DNA from: Algoriphagus locisalis
GTDB lineage: Bacteria > Bacteroidota > Bacteroidia > Cytophagales > Cyclobacteriaceae
DNA length: 64,000 nt
NCBI RefSeq assembly: GCF_900116615.1
Contig: NZ_FPBF01000005.1
Location: 255,552 to 319,551, forward strand
Reading direction: 5' to 3'
In this document: positions 7,403 to 14,882 of the stretch, one piece after another
Layout: every line of letters starts with the position of its first letter
Numbering within the stretch: the stretch's first letter is position 1
Notes under the pieces: model-generated
The model's input: the letters and a program-made list of their open reading frames with translations, nothing else
Told to the model about the DNA's origin: nothing
Databases searched by the model: none
Program-made: the position numbers and the translations under genes

Positions 7403-8194
7403 ATGTCAACATATAAAGTACCAACCATGGCCGAGATGGCCGGCAAAGGAGAAAGTCCAGAAGTTCTATTCTGGGTAGGTTGCGCCGGATCATTTGATGA
7501 TCGATACAAAGCCGTTACACAGGCTTTTGTGAAAATCTTAAATAAAGTAGGAGTAAGCTTTGCGGTCCTCGGTCCAGAAGAAGCTTGTACCGGGGACCCT
7601 GCAAGACGTGCAGGGAATGAGTTTCTTTTCCAAATGCAAGCCGTGGCAAATATTCAGGTGATGAATGGTTACAACATCAAAAAGGTAGTGACCGCTTGCC
7701 CGCATTGCTTTAATACCATTAAAAATGAATACCCAGCTTTGGGTGGAAATTATGAAGTGATTCACCACTCACAATTTCTTCAGCAGCTGATCAATGAAGG
7801 AAAAGTGGCGCTAAAAGGTGGAGGGGAATTCAAAGGAAAGAAAATCACTTTCCATGATTCCTGCTACTTAGGAAGAGCAAATAATGTCTATGAAGCTCCA
7901 AGAGATGTGATCAAGGCATTGGATGTGGAACTGGTGGAGATGAAGCGTTGCAAGACCAAAGGACTTTGCTGTGGAGCAGGAGGAGCGCAGATGTTCAAAG
8001 AACCTGAGTCTGGGAAAAAGGATATCAACGTGGAGCGTACCGAGGAGGCGTTGGCAACAGGGGCTAGTACCATAGCGGTAGGATGTCCATTCTGCCTGAC
8101 CATGATGACCGATGGCGTGAAAAACAAGGAAAGAGAAGCTGATGTGAAGGTTTATGACTTGGCAGAAATGATCGCCAAGGACATGGGAATCTAA
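7403..8194 (+). CDS. CCG-domain Fe-S protein, HdrB/GlpC-like
   Basis: This 263-residue cytoplasmic protein has two cysteine-rich CCG modules of the type that bind [4Fe-4S] clusters in heterodisulfide reductase subunit B. The second is complete: C154, CKTKGLCCG (C189-C190), then CPFC (C228, C231). The first is degenerate: C27, ACTGD at residue 62 in place of CCG, then CPHC (C99, C102). It probably forms the soluble part of an electron-transfer complex with the preceding membrane protein. The gap to that gene is 183 bases and is filled by two facing heptad arrays. A terminator follows. Confidence 0.88.
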   Translation: MSTYKVPTMAEMAGKGESPEVLFWVGCAGSFDDRYKAVTQAFVKILNKVGVSFAVLGPEEACTGDPARRAGNEFLFQMQAVANIQVMNGYNIKKVVTACPHCFNTIKNEYPALGGNYEVIHHSQFLQQLINEGKVALKGGGEFKGKKITFHDSCYLGRANNVYEAPRDVIKALDVELVEMKRCKTKGLCCGAGGAQMFKEPESGKKDINVERTEEALATGASTIAVGCPFCLTMMTDGVKNKEREADVKVYDLAEMIAKDMGI

Positions 8195-8216
8195 CAAACT
8201 TGTTTGAATCAATTTG

Positions 8217-8248
8217 ACCCTTTTTGCCGTTAGGTAGAAAGGGTTTTT
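8217..8248 (+). terminator. Terminator after the HdrB-like gene
   Basis: ACCCTTT/AAAGGGT pairs around a 14-base loop and runs into TTTTT. Confidence 0.75.
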
Positions 8249-8273
8249 CTTTGCTAATAAGTTAAAAGCAATT

Positions 8274-8762
8274 ATGTACGTAGAATTTAATGATATGTCG
8301 GAAGATTCACGGGTTTGGGTTTACCAAGCAGCCCGTCAATTCACTTCAACCGAAAAGGCTTTAATCGCATCCAAACTAACCGCTTTTTGCGATGGGTGGA
8401 ATACACACGGCAACCGAATGCCGACTTCATTTCAAATCATAGATGATCAGATATTGGTTTTGGCAGTTGATGAGTCAGGCTTGGGCGCTAGCGGTTGTTC
8501 TATCGATAGTTCAGTCAGGACTTTGCGTGAGTTGGAGCGTGAAATTGTGAACAATCTCACTGATCAAGGCAAAGTGACTTTTAAATCCAATTCAGGAGAA
8601 ATCAACGTAGCTTCTGCTTTAGGAATCAAGTCAAAAGTCACTTCAGGTGAGATTGATTCACAAACTCTCGTGATTAATCCGCAGGTAAAGAATAAAAAAG
8701 ACTTGGAAAGTGTCTGGATTTTGGCCGGGAATAGTTGGCTGAACCGATACTTTCCAAATTAA
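8274..8762 (+). CDS. Conserved Bacteroidota protein (mis-named 'ABC transporter ATPase')
   Basis: This 162-residue soluble protein contains VWVYQAARQFT, FCDGWNTHGNRM and SGCSIDSSVRTLRELER. I recognise the pattern from a Bacteroidota family often labelled ABC transporter ATPase in databases. No Walker A, Walker B or signature motif is present, so the label is not supported. The SGCSID cysteine and the DGWxxHG histidine are the obvious conserved polar residues. It precedes the PorE-like gene by 42 bases and may be co-transcribed with it. The function is unknown. Confidence 0.75.
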   Translation: MYVEFNDMSEDSRVWVYQAARQFTSTEKALIASKLTAFCDGWNTHGNRMPTSFQIIDDQILVLAVDESGLGASGCSIDSSVRTLRELEREIVNNLTDQGKVTFKSNSGEINVASALGIKSKVTSGEIDSQTLVINPQVKNKKDLESVWILAGNSWLNRYFPN

Positions 8763-8804
8763 TTTAGTAATATTCAGAATAGATCATCAATCACCTTTAA
8801 AAAG

Positions 8805-10736
8805 ATGAAAAACAATTTTTTGTGGATTTGCTTACTATCCTTCATAGGGTTAGCCTCATGCAAGAGCCTTCAGGAAAAAGGAAATGAACAGTTTCTCTCT
8901 GGCCAGTACCAGTATGCGATCAGTTCTTTTTCTCAAATCTTGGCAGATGATCCTGATAATCAGGAAGCAAATCAAGTGATCGCGGAGAGTTATAGACTTT
9001 CTAATCGAATCGAAGAAGCCGCTCCTTATTACGAAAAGCTAGTCGAAGAGGATCCTACATTTGATGGCTATTATCGCCTAGGGTTGAGTTTGAAAGCTCA
9101 GGATAAAGTCGAAGAAGCGAAGGCAGCTTTTGAGAAAGCAAAGGGCTATACTCAGGATGAGACTTATTTGGCAGAGACGCAGCGACAACTGGAGGCGATT
9201 AAACTTTCTCAGGGAATCGAAGATTACTGGCCTTATCATGAGCTGGTGAATTATAAAGATTTAAATACTGCTGGGCCGGATTATGCGCCCGTGATCTCTG
9301 AAGATTTTATTTATTTTACCTCAGGACGTCAGGCTAGTGGGCTTTACCCGGCGGATGGATCCCCTTATACCAAATTGTTCCGGGCCAGAGCTGATGGACT
9401 TCGTGTGGATGTAAGTGGAGCCCAAGCACTGCCCGAATTCAAAAATGAAGAAGGCTTGAATCAGGCTGCCATTGCAATCAGTCCAGACGGTAACACAATT
9501 ATTTACGCTCGTGGCAATTCTACTTCGGACAAAGATCTTCCGGAAACTGCACTTTTTGTTTCGTATTTCAGAGGCGGAGGCTTTACCCAGCCGATTTGGA
9601 TGCCTGTAAATGAAGACGAGTTTTGGTGGAATTCAACTCCGGCTTTTTCTGAAGATGGGGAAGTATTGTATTTCGCATCCAATAGACCTGGTGGATTTGG
9701 AGGGATTGATTTATATAGCGCAACAAAACTGGCAAACGGTGATTTTGGAAACCCAAAAAATCTAGGGCCGAATATTAATACACCAGGCAACGAGCTTTTC
9801 CCTAGGCCTATGGGAGATGGTAAGTTTTTCTTTTCCTCAGATGGACATCCTGGATATGGGAAACTTGATCTTTTCGTCGCTGAAAACGATGCTTCCGGTG
9901 AGCAGGTTATTAAAAACCTTGGAGAGAACTTTAACAGCACGAATGATGATTTCTCACTTTTCTTTACTGACTATCCGAAAGCGGGCTTCATTTCTTCTAA
10001 CCGTGATGGAGGAGTAGGTGATGATGACATCTATTACTTTGAGGACAAAACGCCTAAGCCGAAGATCATCAATGTATTGCTAAATGTCTATACCAAGCAG
10101 CGAGTTGCTGGAGAAGATGATGCAGTATTGGAGCAAGCACGCGTTGTGCTTTACGATAGTTTAAACAAGCAAGCTGGAGGAGATTTCTCTAATACGAATG
10201 GTAGAGTGAGGTTTACGCTTACACCGGATTCTGACTTTACAATCATAGCCTCCAAGAGCGGATATTTCTCAAAGTCTATCCCTTACACCACGACTGGAAA
10301 GACGCCGGATGTTTCTACGCTGGTGCAGGATGTAACCAATATTACCCTAGACACTACGATCGTACTTGATCAGCTGGTATTGGATCGCTCGATTGTTCTT
10401 GAGAATATCTATTACGATTTGGATAAGGCTGAAATCAGATCAGATGCCGCAGTAGAATTGGATAAACTAGTTCAAATATTAAAAGATAATCCAGCGATCA
10501 GAATAGAATTGAGTTCACACACAGATGACAGATCTTCTGATGCATATAACCAAGATTTGTCCCAGCGTAGAGCTCAGTCTGCAGTGGATTACATCGTGTC
10601 GCAAGGGATTTCGTCCGATAGGCTAGTGGCTAAAGGCTATGGTGAAAGTCAGTTGATCATCGAAAATGCTTCTACCGAAGAAGAACATCAGACGAATAGA
10701 CGAACTGAGTTTAAAGTGATTGAGATAAAAGAATAA
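8805..10736 (+). CDS. PorE-like lipoprotein: TPR, PD40 propeller, CRD, OmpA domain
   Basis: This 643-residue protein has a lipoprotein signal (GLASCKS, lipobox Cys near residue 19), TPR repeats (about 20-115), and WD40-like/PD40 blades (about 155-415, with phrases such as SEDFIYFTSGR, SPDGNTIIYARGN and SSNRDGGVGDDDIYYF). A carboxypeptidase-regulatory-like beta domain (about 425-520) and a C-terminal OmpA peptidoglycan-binding domain (about 530-640, with HTDDRSSDAYNQDLSQRRA) follow. This domain order is that of PorE, the type IX secretion component that anchors the machinery to peptidoglycan. Many Bacteroidota encode several paralogues of this architecture, so the exact role is uncertain and no symbol is given. 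Confidence 0.9.
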   Translation: MKNNFLWICLLSFIGLASCKSLQEKGNEQFLSGQYQYAISSFSQILADDPDNQEANQVIAESYRLSNRIEEAAPYYEKLVEEDPTFDGYYRLGLSLKAQDKVEEAKAAFEKAKGYTQDETYLAETQRQLEAIKLSQGIEDYWPYHELVNYKDLNTAGPDYAPVISEDFIYFTSGRQASGLYPADGSPYTKLFRARADGLRVDVSGAQALPEFKNEEGLNQAAIAISPDGNTIIYARGNSTSDKDLPETALFVSYFRGGGFTQPIWMPVNEDEFWWNSTPAFSEDGEVLYFASNRPGGFGGIDLYSATKLANGDFGNPKNLGPNINTPGNELFPRPMGDGKFFFSSDGHPGYGKLDLFVAENDASGEQVIKNLGENFNSTNDDFSLFFTDYPKAGFISSNRDGGVGDDDIYYFEDKTPKPKIINVLLNVYTKQRVAGEDDAVLEQARVVLYDSLNKQAGGDFSNTNGRVRFTLTPDSDFTIIASKSGYFSKSIPYTTTGKTPDVSTLVQDVTNITLDTTIVLDQLVLDRSIVLENIYYDLDKAEIRSDAAVELDKLVQILKDNPAIRIELSSHTDDRSSDAYNQDLSQRRAQSAVDYIVSQGISSDRLVAKGYGESQLIIENASTEEEHQTNRRTEFKVIEIKE

Positions 10737-10772
10737 ATATTAAAACTTGCGTTTAAATCAAATAACTAGGTC

Positions 10773-11177
10773 ATGAAATATAGGAGAAATTTTTCTGTCA
10801 TTGCTCTAATATTATTTTGTTCCTGTACTAATGACGAAATAAATGTACCCTTCAATATCAATTCAGAATCGGAATATAGTGGAACATTTGAGACACTTGA
10901 CTCCGATAATATCAGAGGTGATGTTACTTTATTCATAAACAATGGGATATATGAGTGTTCAACAAATTTACCATATGGTCGCTCAGCTGGAAGGCTGTTG
11001 ATAGATGACAATTCAATAAATTTCATTGACACGCTATTCTTTCCTGTTCCAGCCCTTTACGGGCCTTCTTATCCTCTTAGCGGTGATCACCAATATAACT
11101 ATGATGGTAAAAAGCTTACGATATGGAAAAATAAAAATGTTGGGGAGGTCAAGTATGAATTAGTATTAAAAAATTAA
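10773..11177 (+). CDS. Small putative lipoprotein
   Basis: This 134-residue protein has a lipoprotein signal (ALILFCSCTND, lipobox Cys near residue 19). The mature part is beta-rich (SEYSGTFETLDSD, DVTLFINNGIYEC, YNYDGKKLTIWKNKN), suggesting a small lipocalin-like or META-like barrel. Base composition is more AT-rich than its neighbours, which may indicate recent acquisition. No family is recognised. It starts 36 bases after the PorE-like gene without an intervening terminator. Confidence 0.7.
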   Translation: MKYRRNFSVIALILFCSCTNDEINVPFNINSESEYSGTFETLDSDNIRGDVTLFINNGIYECSTNLPYGRSAGRLLIDDNSINFIDTLFFPVPALYGPSYPLSGDHQYNYDGKKLTIWKNKNVGEVKYELVLKN

Positions 11178-11251
11178 GCTTAAGTCTGTAGGCTTGGACT
11201 TAAATATAAATGGGTTTAAAATTTTTTTTAACGCTTACCACTTACCTAATT

Positions 11252-12229
11252 TTACCTCGAAAACTTCTCCACAATATCCTTCACAATCATTCCAGCATGT
11301 ACCACACTGTTTTCTATGAAGAATTCCCGTGTGTTTAGTCCGCCACAGACAACTCCAGCAAGGTAAACTCCCGTTACGTTTGATTCGTGACTGAGCTCAT
11401 TGTATTCAGGCTGGCACTTTTCGTCTTCACTCAAATTCACACCCAGTTGATTTAGCAAACTAAAGTTTGGCTTGTAGCCAGTCATAGCAAGTACAAAGTC
11501 GTTTTCAATAGTCACTTCACCTTCAGGAGTATCGATCACTACCTCATGCTCGCGGATTTCCCTGAGTTTTGATTTGGTAAAAGCCTTGATAGAGCCTTCT
11601 TTGATACGGTTGACTATGTCTGGACGTACCCAGTATTTCACAGCTTGATCCACTTCCTCTTCGAGCAGAATCATGGTGACTTCAGCGCCTTTTCTCCAAG
11701 TCTCTAATGCAGCATCCACAGCTGAATTGGCTCCACCGACTACCACTATTTTTTGGTTGATAAAAGGCCAAGGCTCTTTATAGTAATGGTGAACTTTTGG
11801 CAGGTCCTCACCCGGAATATTCATCAGATTTGGTAGATCGTAAAAGCCAGTTGCCATTACAATATTCTTTGCGTGGTAGTCACTTTTGGAAGTTTTGACA
11901 TGGAATAGTTCTCCTTTTTTCTCAAGTTTTTTCACTGCTTCATACAACTTCACGTTGAGATCAAAGTGAGAGAAAATCCTGCGGTAATACTCAAGTGCTT
12001 CCGTGCGGTTCGGCTTATTTCCAATAGACATAAAGGGAATTCCTGCCATCTCCAGCCTGTCTGAAGTGGAGAAAAAAGTCATGTTGATCGGGTAATTATA
12101 GATGGAATTCGTGAGTGCTCCTTTTTCTAGAATCACATAATCTAATCCTGCTTTTCTTGCCTCTACCCCACAGGCAAGGCCTATGGGGCCGCCACCGACG
12201 ATGAGTACATCATATATTTTGTTTGACAT
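11252..12229 (-). CDS. ypdA: YpdA-family thiol disulfide reductase (bacillithiol-type)
   Basis: This 325-residue flavoprotein has an N-terminal FAD Rossmann motif (GGGPIGLACG, residues 12-21), an NADPH motif (GGANSAVDA, about residue 167) and the YpdA hallmark segment SIYNYPINMTFFSTSD. In Firmicutes YpdA reduces bacillithiol disulfide and uses a cysteine in a GGGPCG motif. Here that position is Ile16, but Cys20 lies four residues later. It starts 6 bases after the NRDE gene and is probably co-transcribed with it. Some Bacteroidota make bacillithiol, so a role in low-molecular-weight thiol redox is likely. Confidence 0.88.
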   Translation of the reverse strand: MSNKIYDVLIVGGGPIGLACGVEARKAGLDYVILEKGALTNSIYNYPINMTFFSTSDRLEMAGIPFMSIGNKPNRTEALEYYRRIFSHFDLNVKLYEAVKKLEKKGELFHVKTSKSDYHAKNIVMATGFYDLPNLMNIPGEDLPKVHHYYKEPWPFINQKIVVVGGANSAVDAALETWRKGAEVTMILLEEEVDQAVKYWVRPDIVNRIKEGSIKAFTKSKLREIREHEVVIDTPEGEVTIENDFVLAMTGYKPNFSLLNQLGVNLSEDEKCQPEYNELSHESNVTGVYLAGVVCGGLNTREFFIENSVVHAGMIVKDIVEKFSR

Positions 12230-12235
12230 TAGGTC

Positions 12236-13000
12236 TTAGGTTTGTTCAATTTGAAATTGAAAATCGAGGTCTGAGTATTGGGCTGGATTCCATTGATAAC
12301 TGCGCTGTTTGAGTTGGACCAACCCAGATTTATCTTGAACCAATGCTGCGGCCGAAACCGTTCCATAATTCCCCGACATTCTGATTAATTGTGCTGAAAG
12401 AGCGGATTCCATTTCAGGAGGAACCCCAGTTTTAGGTAGCGTGTCCTGGGGATGGGTTTCTCTGGATTTCAGGATGTTAATCAGATCGTTGGTAGAAAAA
12501 TCTGACTGAATCAACGTTTTTAATTGAGATTTGGCCAATTCAACTTTTGGCCAAGGATCATTTAGCAAGGCGTTGCTCAGACCATAAACCCCAGGCTTTA
12601 CCTCTAAGATTTCCGGAGAGTAATTACTTAGGTAAAAGAGCTTATTCCCATCACTTACCAGGAGATTGAATCCGTCGTATTGATCTTGATGCTTCTGGAT
12701 TCCTTTCAAATACTCTTTGGCAGTAATAGAACTTTCTAGCCATGCTTGCACCAGTTTGCCTCTGCTGATTTTTGCATTCCTTGGATTACTGAAATCTCTG
12801 TAATTGGTAAGTAAAGACCATCGGCCATTTGGATGAATACCCATCCAAGTACCACCACTTCTCAGGTCTTTACCTGCATAAAAGCCACTTTCCCAAAGAT
12901 GCATTTTTTCAGAAGGGCGATTGAAAAATTCATCGCGGTTTGTGCTGATGATCAACGGGTATTCAGTATGGGATTTCCAAGAAAAAGCGACTAGACACAT
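12236..13000 (-). CDS. NRDE/TANGO2-family protein
   Basis: This 254-residue protein starts MCLVAF and contains the STNRDEFFNRP motif that names the NRDE family (TANGO2 in eukaryotes). Cys2 would become N-terminal after removal of Met, and the fold is predicted to be NTN-hydrolase-like. GGTWMGIHPNGRWSLLTNYRD is a second conserved stretch. The family has been implicated in haem or lipid handling in eukaryotes; the bacterial role is unclear. The start lies only 18 bases after a terminator hairpin belonging to the upstream gene, and ypdA follows 6 bases later. Confidence 0.9.
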   Translation of the reverse strand: MCLVAFSWKSHTEYPLIISTNRDEFFNRPSEKMHLWESGFYAGKDLRSGGTWMGIHPNGRWSLLTNYRDFSNPRNAKISRGKLVQAWLESSITAKEYLKGIQKHQDQYDGFNLLVSDGNKLFYLSNYSPEILEVKPGVYGLSNALLNDPWPKVELAKSQLKTLIQSDFSTNDLINILKSRETHPQDTLPKTGVPPEMESALSAQLIRMSGNYGTVSAAALVQDKSGLVQLKQRSYQWNPAQYSDLDFQFQIEQT

Positions 13001-13017
13001 GGCTTAAAAATAAAGAA

Positions 13018-13040
13018 AAGGCCGGAATTTCCGGCCTTTA
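13018..13040 (-). terminator. Terminator after the old yellow enzyme gene
   Basis: AAAGGCCGGAA/TTCCGGCCTTT is a perfect inverted repeat followed on the minus strand by a T-rich run. It sits 18 bases before the start of the NRDE gene. Confidence 0.85.
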
Positions 13041-13046
13041 GGGTGA

Positions 13047-14156
13047 TTATCCAACTTCTACTTCCTTTAGACTCGGGTAATCGGTGAATCCTTTTTCTCC
13101 TGGAGTATAATAAGTGTCTTTGTCTGGCTGGGCAAGTTCTGCACCTTGCGCAAACCGCTCTACCAGATCTGGATTGGAGATAAATAAAGTGCCATAGGCA
13201 ACTGCATCAGCATCTCCATCTTCAATCACTTTATTTCCCTTCTCCTGATCGAAGCCCGCATTGATGACAAGCGTACCTTTATATAACGGGCGAAAATGCT
13301 TTGCAATGTGTGTGACTAAGTAAGGAATATCGGAAACATCAGAAAAAGGCTCTGAAAGGTGGAGATAAGCCAAATCGTAGTTATTTAATTTTTTGACAAT
13401 GTACTCAAAGGTAGGGATGGTTTCCTCATCGGCTGTCATTCCAAATACTCCATTCAACGATGGATTCAAACGTAAACCGATCTTCTGCTCTGGCATTACT
13501 TCCTTCAGTGCATCGATGATCTCAAAGAGTATTTTAGCTCTATTTTCAATCGATCCTCCGTATTCATCCCTTCTCGTATTGCTTGTGGCATTGAAGAATT
13601 GGTGAAGTAAATAGCCATTAGAACTGTGAATTTCAATTCCGTCAAATCCTGCTTCCATGGCATTTTTACCGGCATTTTTGAAATCTTCAATGGTTTGTTT
13701 TATTTCTGCACGGCTCATTTCTTTGGGAGTGACCGTTTCTTTGAATCCTTCTGGGGTAAAGGACTTTGTATTTGGATTGATAGCTGAAGGTGCCAAAGGC
13801 AAATCTCCACCATGGAAATCCGGATGGGAAATTCTGCCTACATGCCATAGCTGTATAAATATTTTCCCATCATTTTCATGAACTGCCTTAGTCACTCCCT
13901 TCCAGCCTTCCACTTGAGCAGGGGAATAGATTCCAGGAGTGTTGATGTATCCTACGGCTTCTGTGGAGATCTGCGATCCTTCTGTGATAATAAGGCCTGC
14001 CGATGCACGCTGTACATAGTATTTTTCGTGGATCTCAAATGGCTTATTCTCGGGATTAGCAGCTCGACTTCTGGTCATCGGTGCCATCCAGACTCTATTT
14101 TTTAATTCTAACCCATCGGCAAGTGTGATAGGTTTAAGAAGTGGTTGATTGCTCAT
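13047..14156 (-). CDS. Alkene reductase, old yellow enzyme family (NemA-like)
   Basis: This 369-residue TIM-barrel flavoprotein has FMN/OYE signatures: an N-terminal LKNRVWMAPMTRSRA, WHVGRISH, the substrate-binding EIHSSNGYLLHQF pair (His/Asn) and RRDEYGGSIENR with the conserved Tyr region. OYE enzymes reduce activated C=C bonds or nitro compounds with NADPH. The length matches the N-ethylmaleimide reductase/xenobiotic reductase group. It is followed by a strong terminator and stands alone as a transcription unit. Confidence 0.93.
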   Translation of the reverse strand: MSNQPLLKPITLADGLELKNRVWMAPMTRSRAANPENKPFEIHEKYYVQRASAGLIITEGSQISTEAVGYINTPGIYSPAQVEGWKGVTKAVHENDGKIFIQLWHVGRISHPDFHGGDLPLAPSAINPNTKSFTPEGFKETVTPKEMSRAEIKQTIEDFKNAGKNAMEAGFDGIEIHSSNGYLLHQFFNATSNTRRDEYGGSIENRAKILFEIIDALKEVMPEQKIGLRLNPSLNGVFGMTADEETIPTFEYIVKKLNNYDLAYLHLSEPFSDVSDIPYLVTHIAKHFRPLYKGTLVINAGFDQEKGNKVIEDGDADAVAYGTLFISNPDLVERFAQGAELAQPDKDTYYTPGEKGFTDYPSLKEVEVG

Positions 14157-14431
14157 AATAATAGTTGGTTTGTTTTCAAAAATTCAGTGTATATACAACT
14201 AATGTCAGGGATGGAAAGTTCAAAGAAAATTTAACCTCATCGAAAATTCTTTTCCGCGATCACGTAGTTATTATTTTATCAGGGCATCAATACCTTTTCC
14301 AAAGATCAAAACCAAACACTTTTTTTCGTGAGAACTAGATGATCTCTAGTTAATTTATTTATCAAAAAAATCGTTCAAGATTGATTTTATAGATTTAAAC
14401 TACTGGTAAATAGGTTTTTAACACTTTTTAA
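14157..14431. other. Divergent intergenic region, left part
   Basis: This is AT-rich DNA between the old yellow enzyme gene (minus) and the BlaI operators (plus). I see no clear -7 element for the minus-strand gene and no repeat. Confidence 0.45.
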
Positions 14432-14501
14432 TACGATTATTTTCGTAGAAGTTTTGAACTTACGATTCTCTTCGTATATCTTTGGTACGAAAGTAATCGT
14501 A
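14432..14501 (+). promoter_or_regulatory. blaI-M56 promoter with three TACGA-N6-TCGTA operators
   Basis: Three dyads with identical arms TACGA-N6-TCGTA lie at 14432-14447, 14461-14476 and 14486-14501. The -33 TTTG (14453-14456) falls between the first and second, and the -7 TATCTTTG (14477-14484) falls exactly between the second and third. A bound BlaI-type dimer at each site would cover the whole core promoter. The start codon is at 14511. The 16-bp dyad size suits MecI/BlaI proteins. Confidence 0.88.
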
Positions 14502-14510
14502 TAAGCTCCT

Positions 14511-14882
14511 ATGAGTAAGCCAACCGAATCAGAATTAGAAATACTTTCCCTGCTGTGGGAAATGAAAGAAGCGAGTGTCCGCCAAGTTCATGAGAGACTG
14601 GCCGAGATAAAAGACACCGGATATACGACCACACTGAAGACCATGCAGAATATGCATGCCAAAGGAATGGTGCATCGCAATGAAGAGCAGCGTACACATG
14701 TCTATCGCCCAATTACCAATCAAAAGGAGACGCAAAAATCGCTGCTTAAGAATTTGGTGACAACGGCTTTTGGCGGTTCTGCGCAAAAATTGGTACTCCA
14801 AGCATTGGGCGCAGAAAAGCCTTCAAAGGAGGAATTGGATGAAATTAGAGCATTTTTAGACCAACTTGAAAATCAGAAATAA
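14511..14882 (+). CDS. BlaI/MecI/CopY-family transcriptional repressor
   Basis: This 123-residue protein starts with PTESELEILSLLWEMKEASVRQVHERL and continues GYTTTLKTMQNMHAKGMVHR, the winged-helix pattern of BlaI/MecI. The C-terminal helices (residues 75-123) form the dimer domain. In the family, a partner M56 protease senses a signal and triggers cleavage of the repressor. The stop codon overlaps the start of the M56 gene (TAATG). Three matching dyads sit on its own promoter, so autorepression is very likely. The controlled stimulus is unknown; no beta-lactamase gene is nearby. Confidence 0.94.
   Translation: MSKPTESELEILSLLWEMKEASVRQVHERLAEIKDTGYTTTLKTMQNMHAKGMVHRNEEQRTHVYRPITNQKETQKSLLKNLVTTAFGGSAQKLVLQALGAEKPSKEELDEIRAFLDQLENQK

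Noticed and set aside
8274..8762. ABC transporter ATPase
   Set aside because: The family is often labelled so, but no Walker A, Walker B or signature motif is present.
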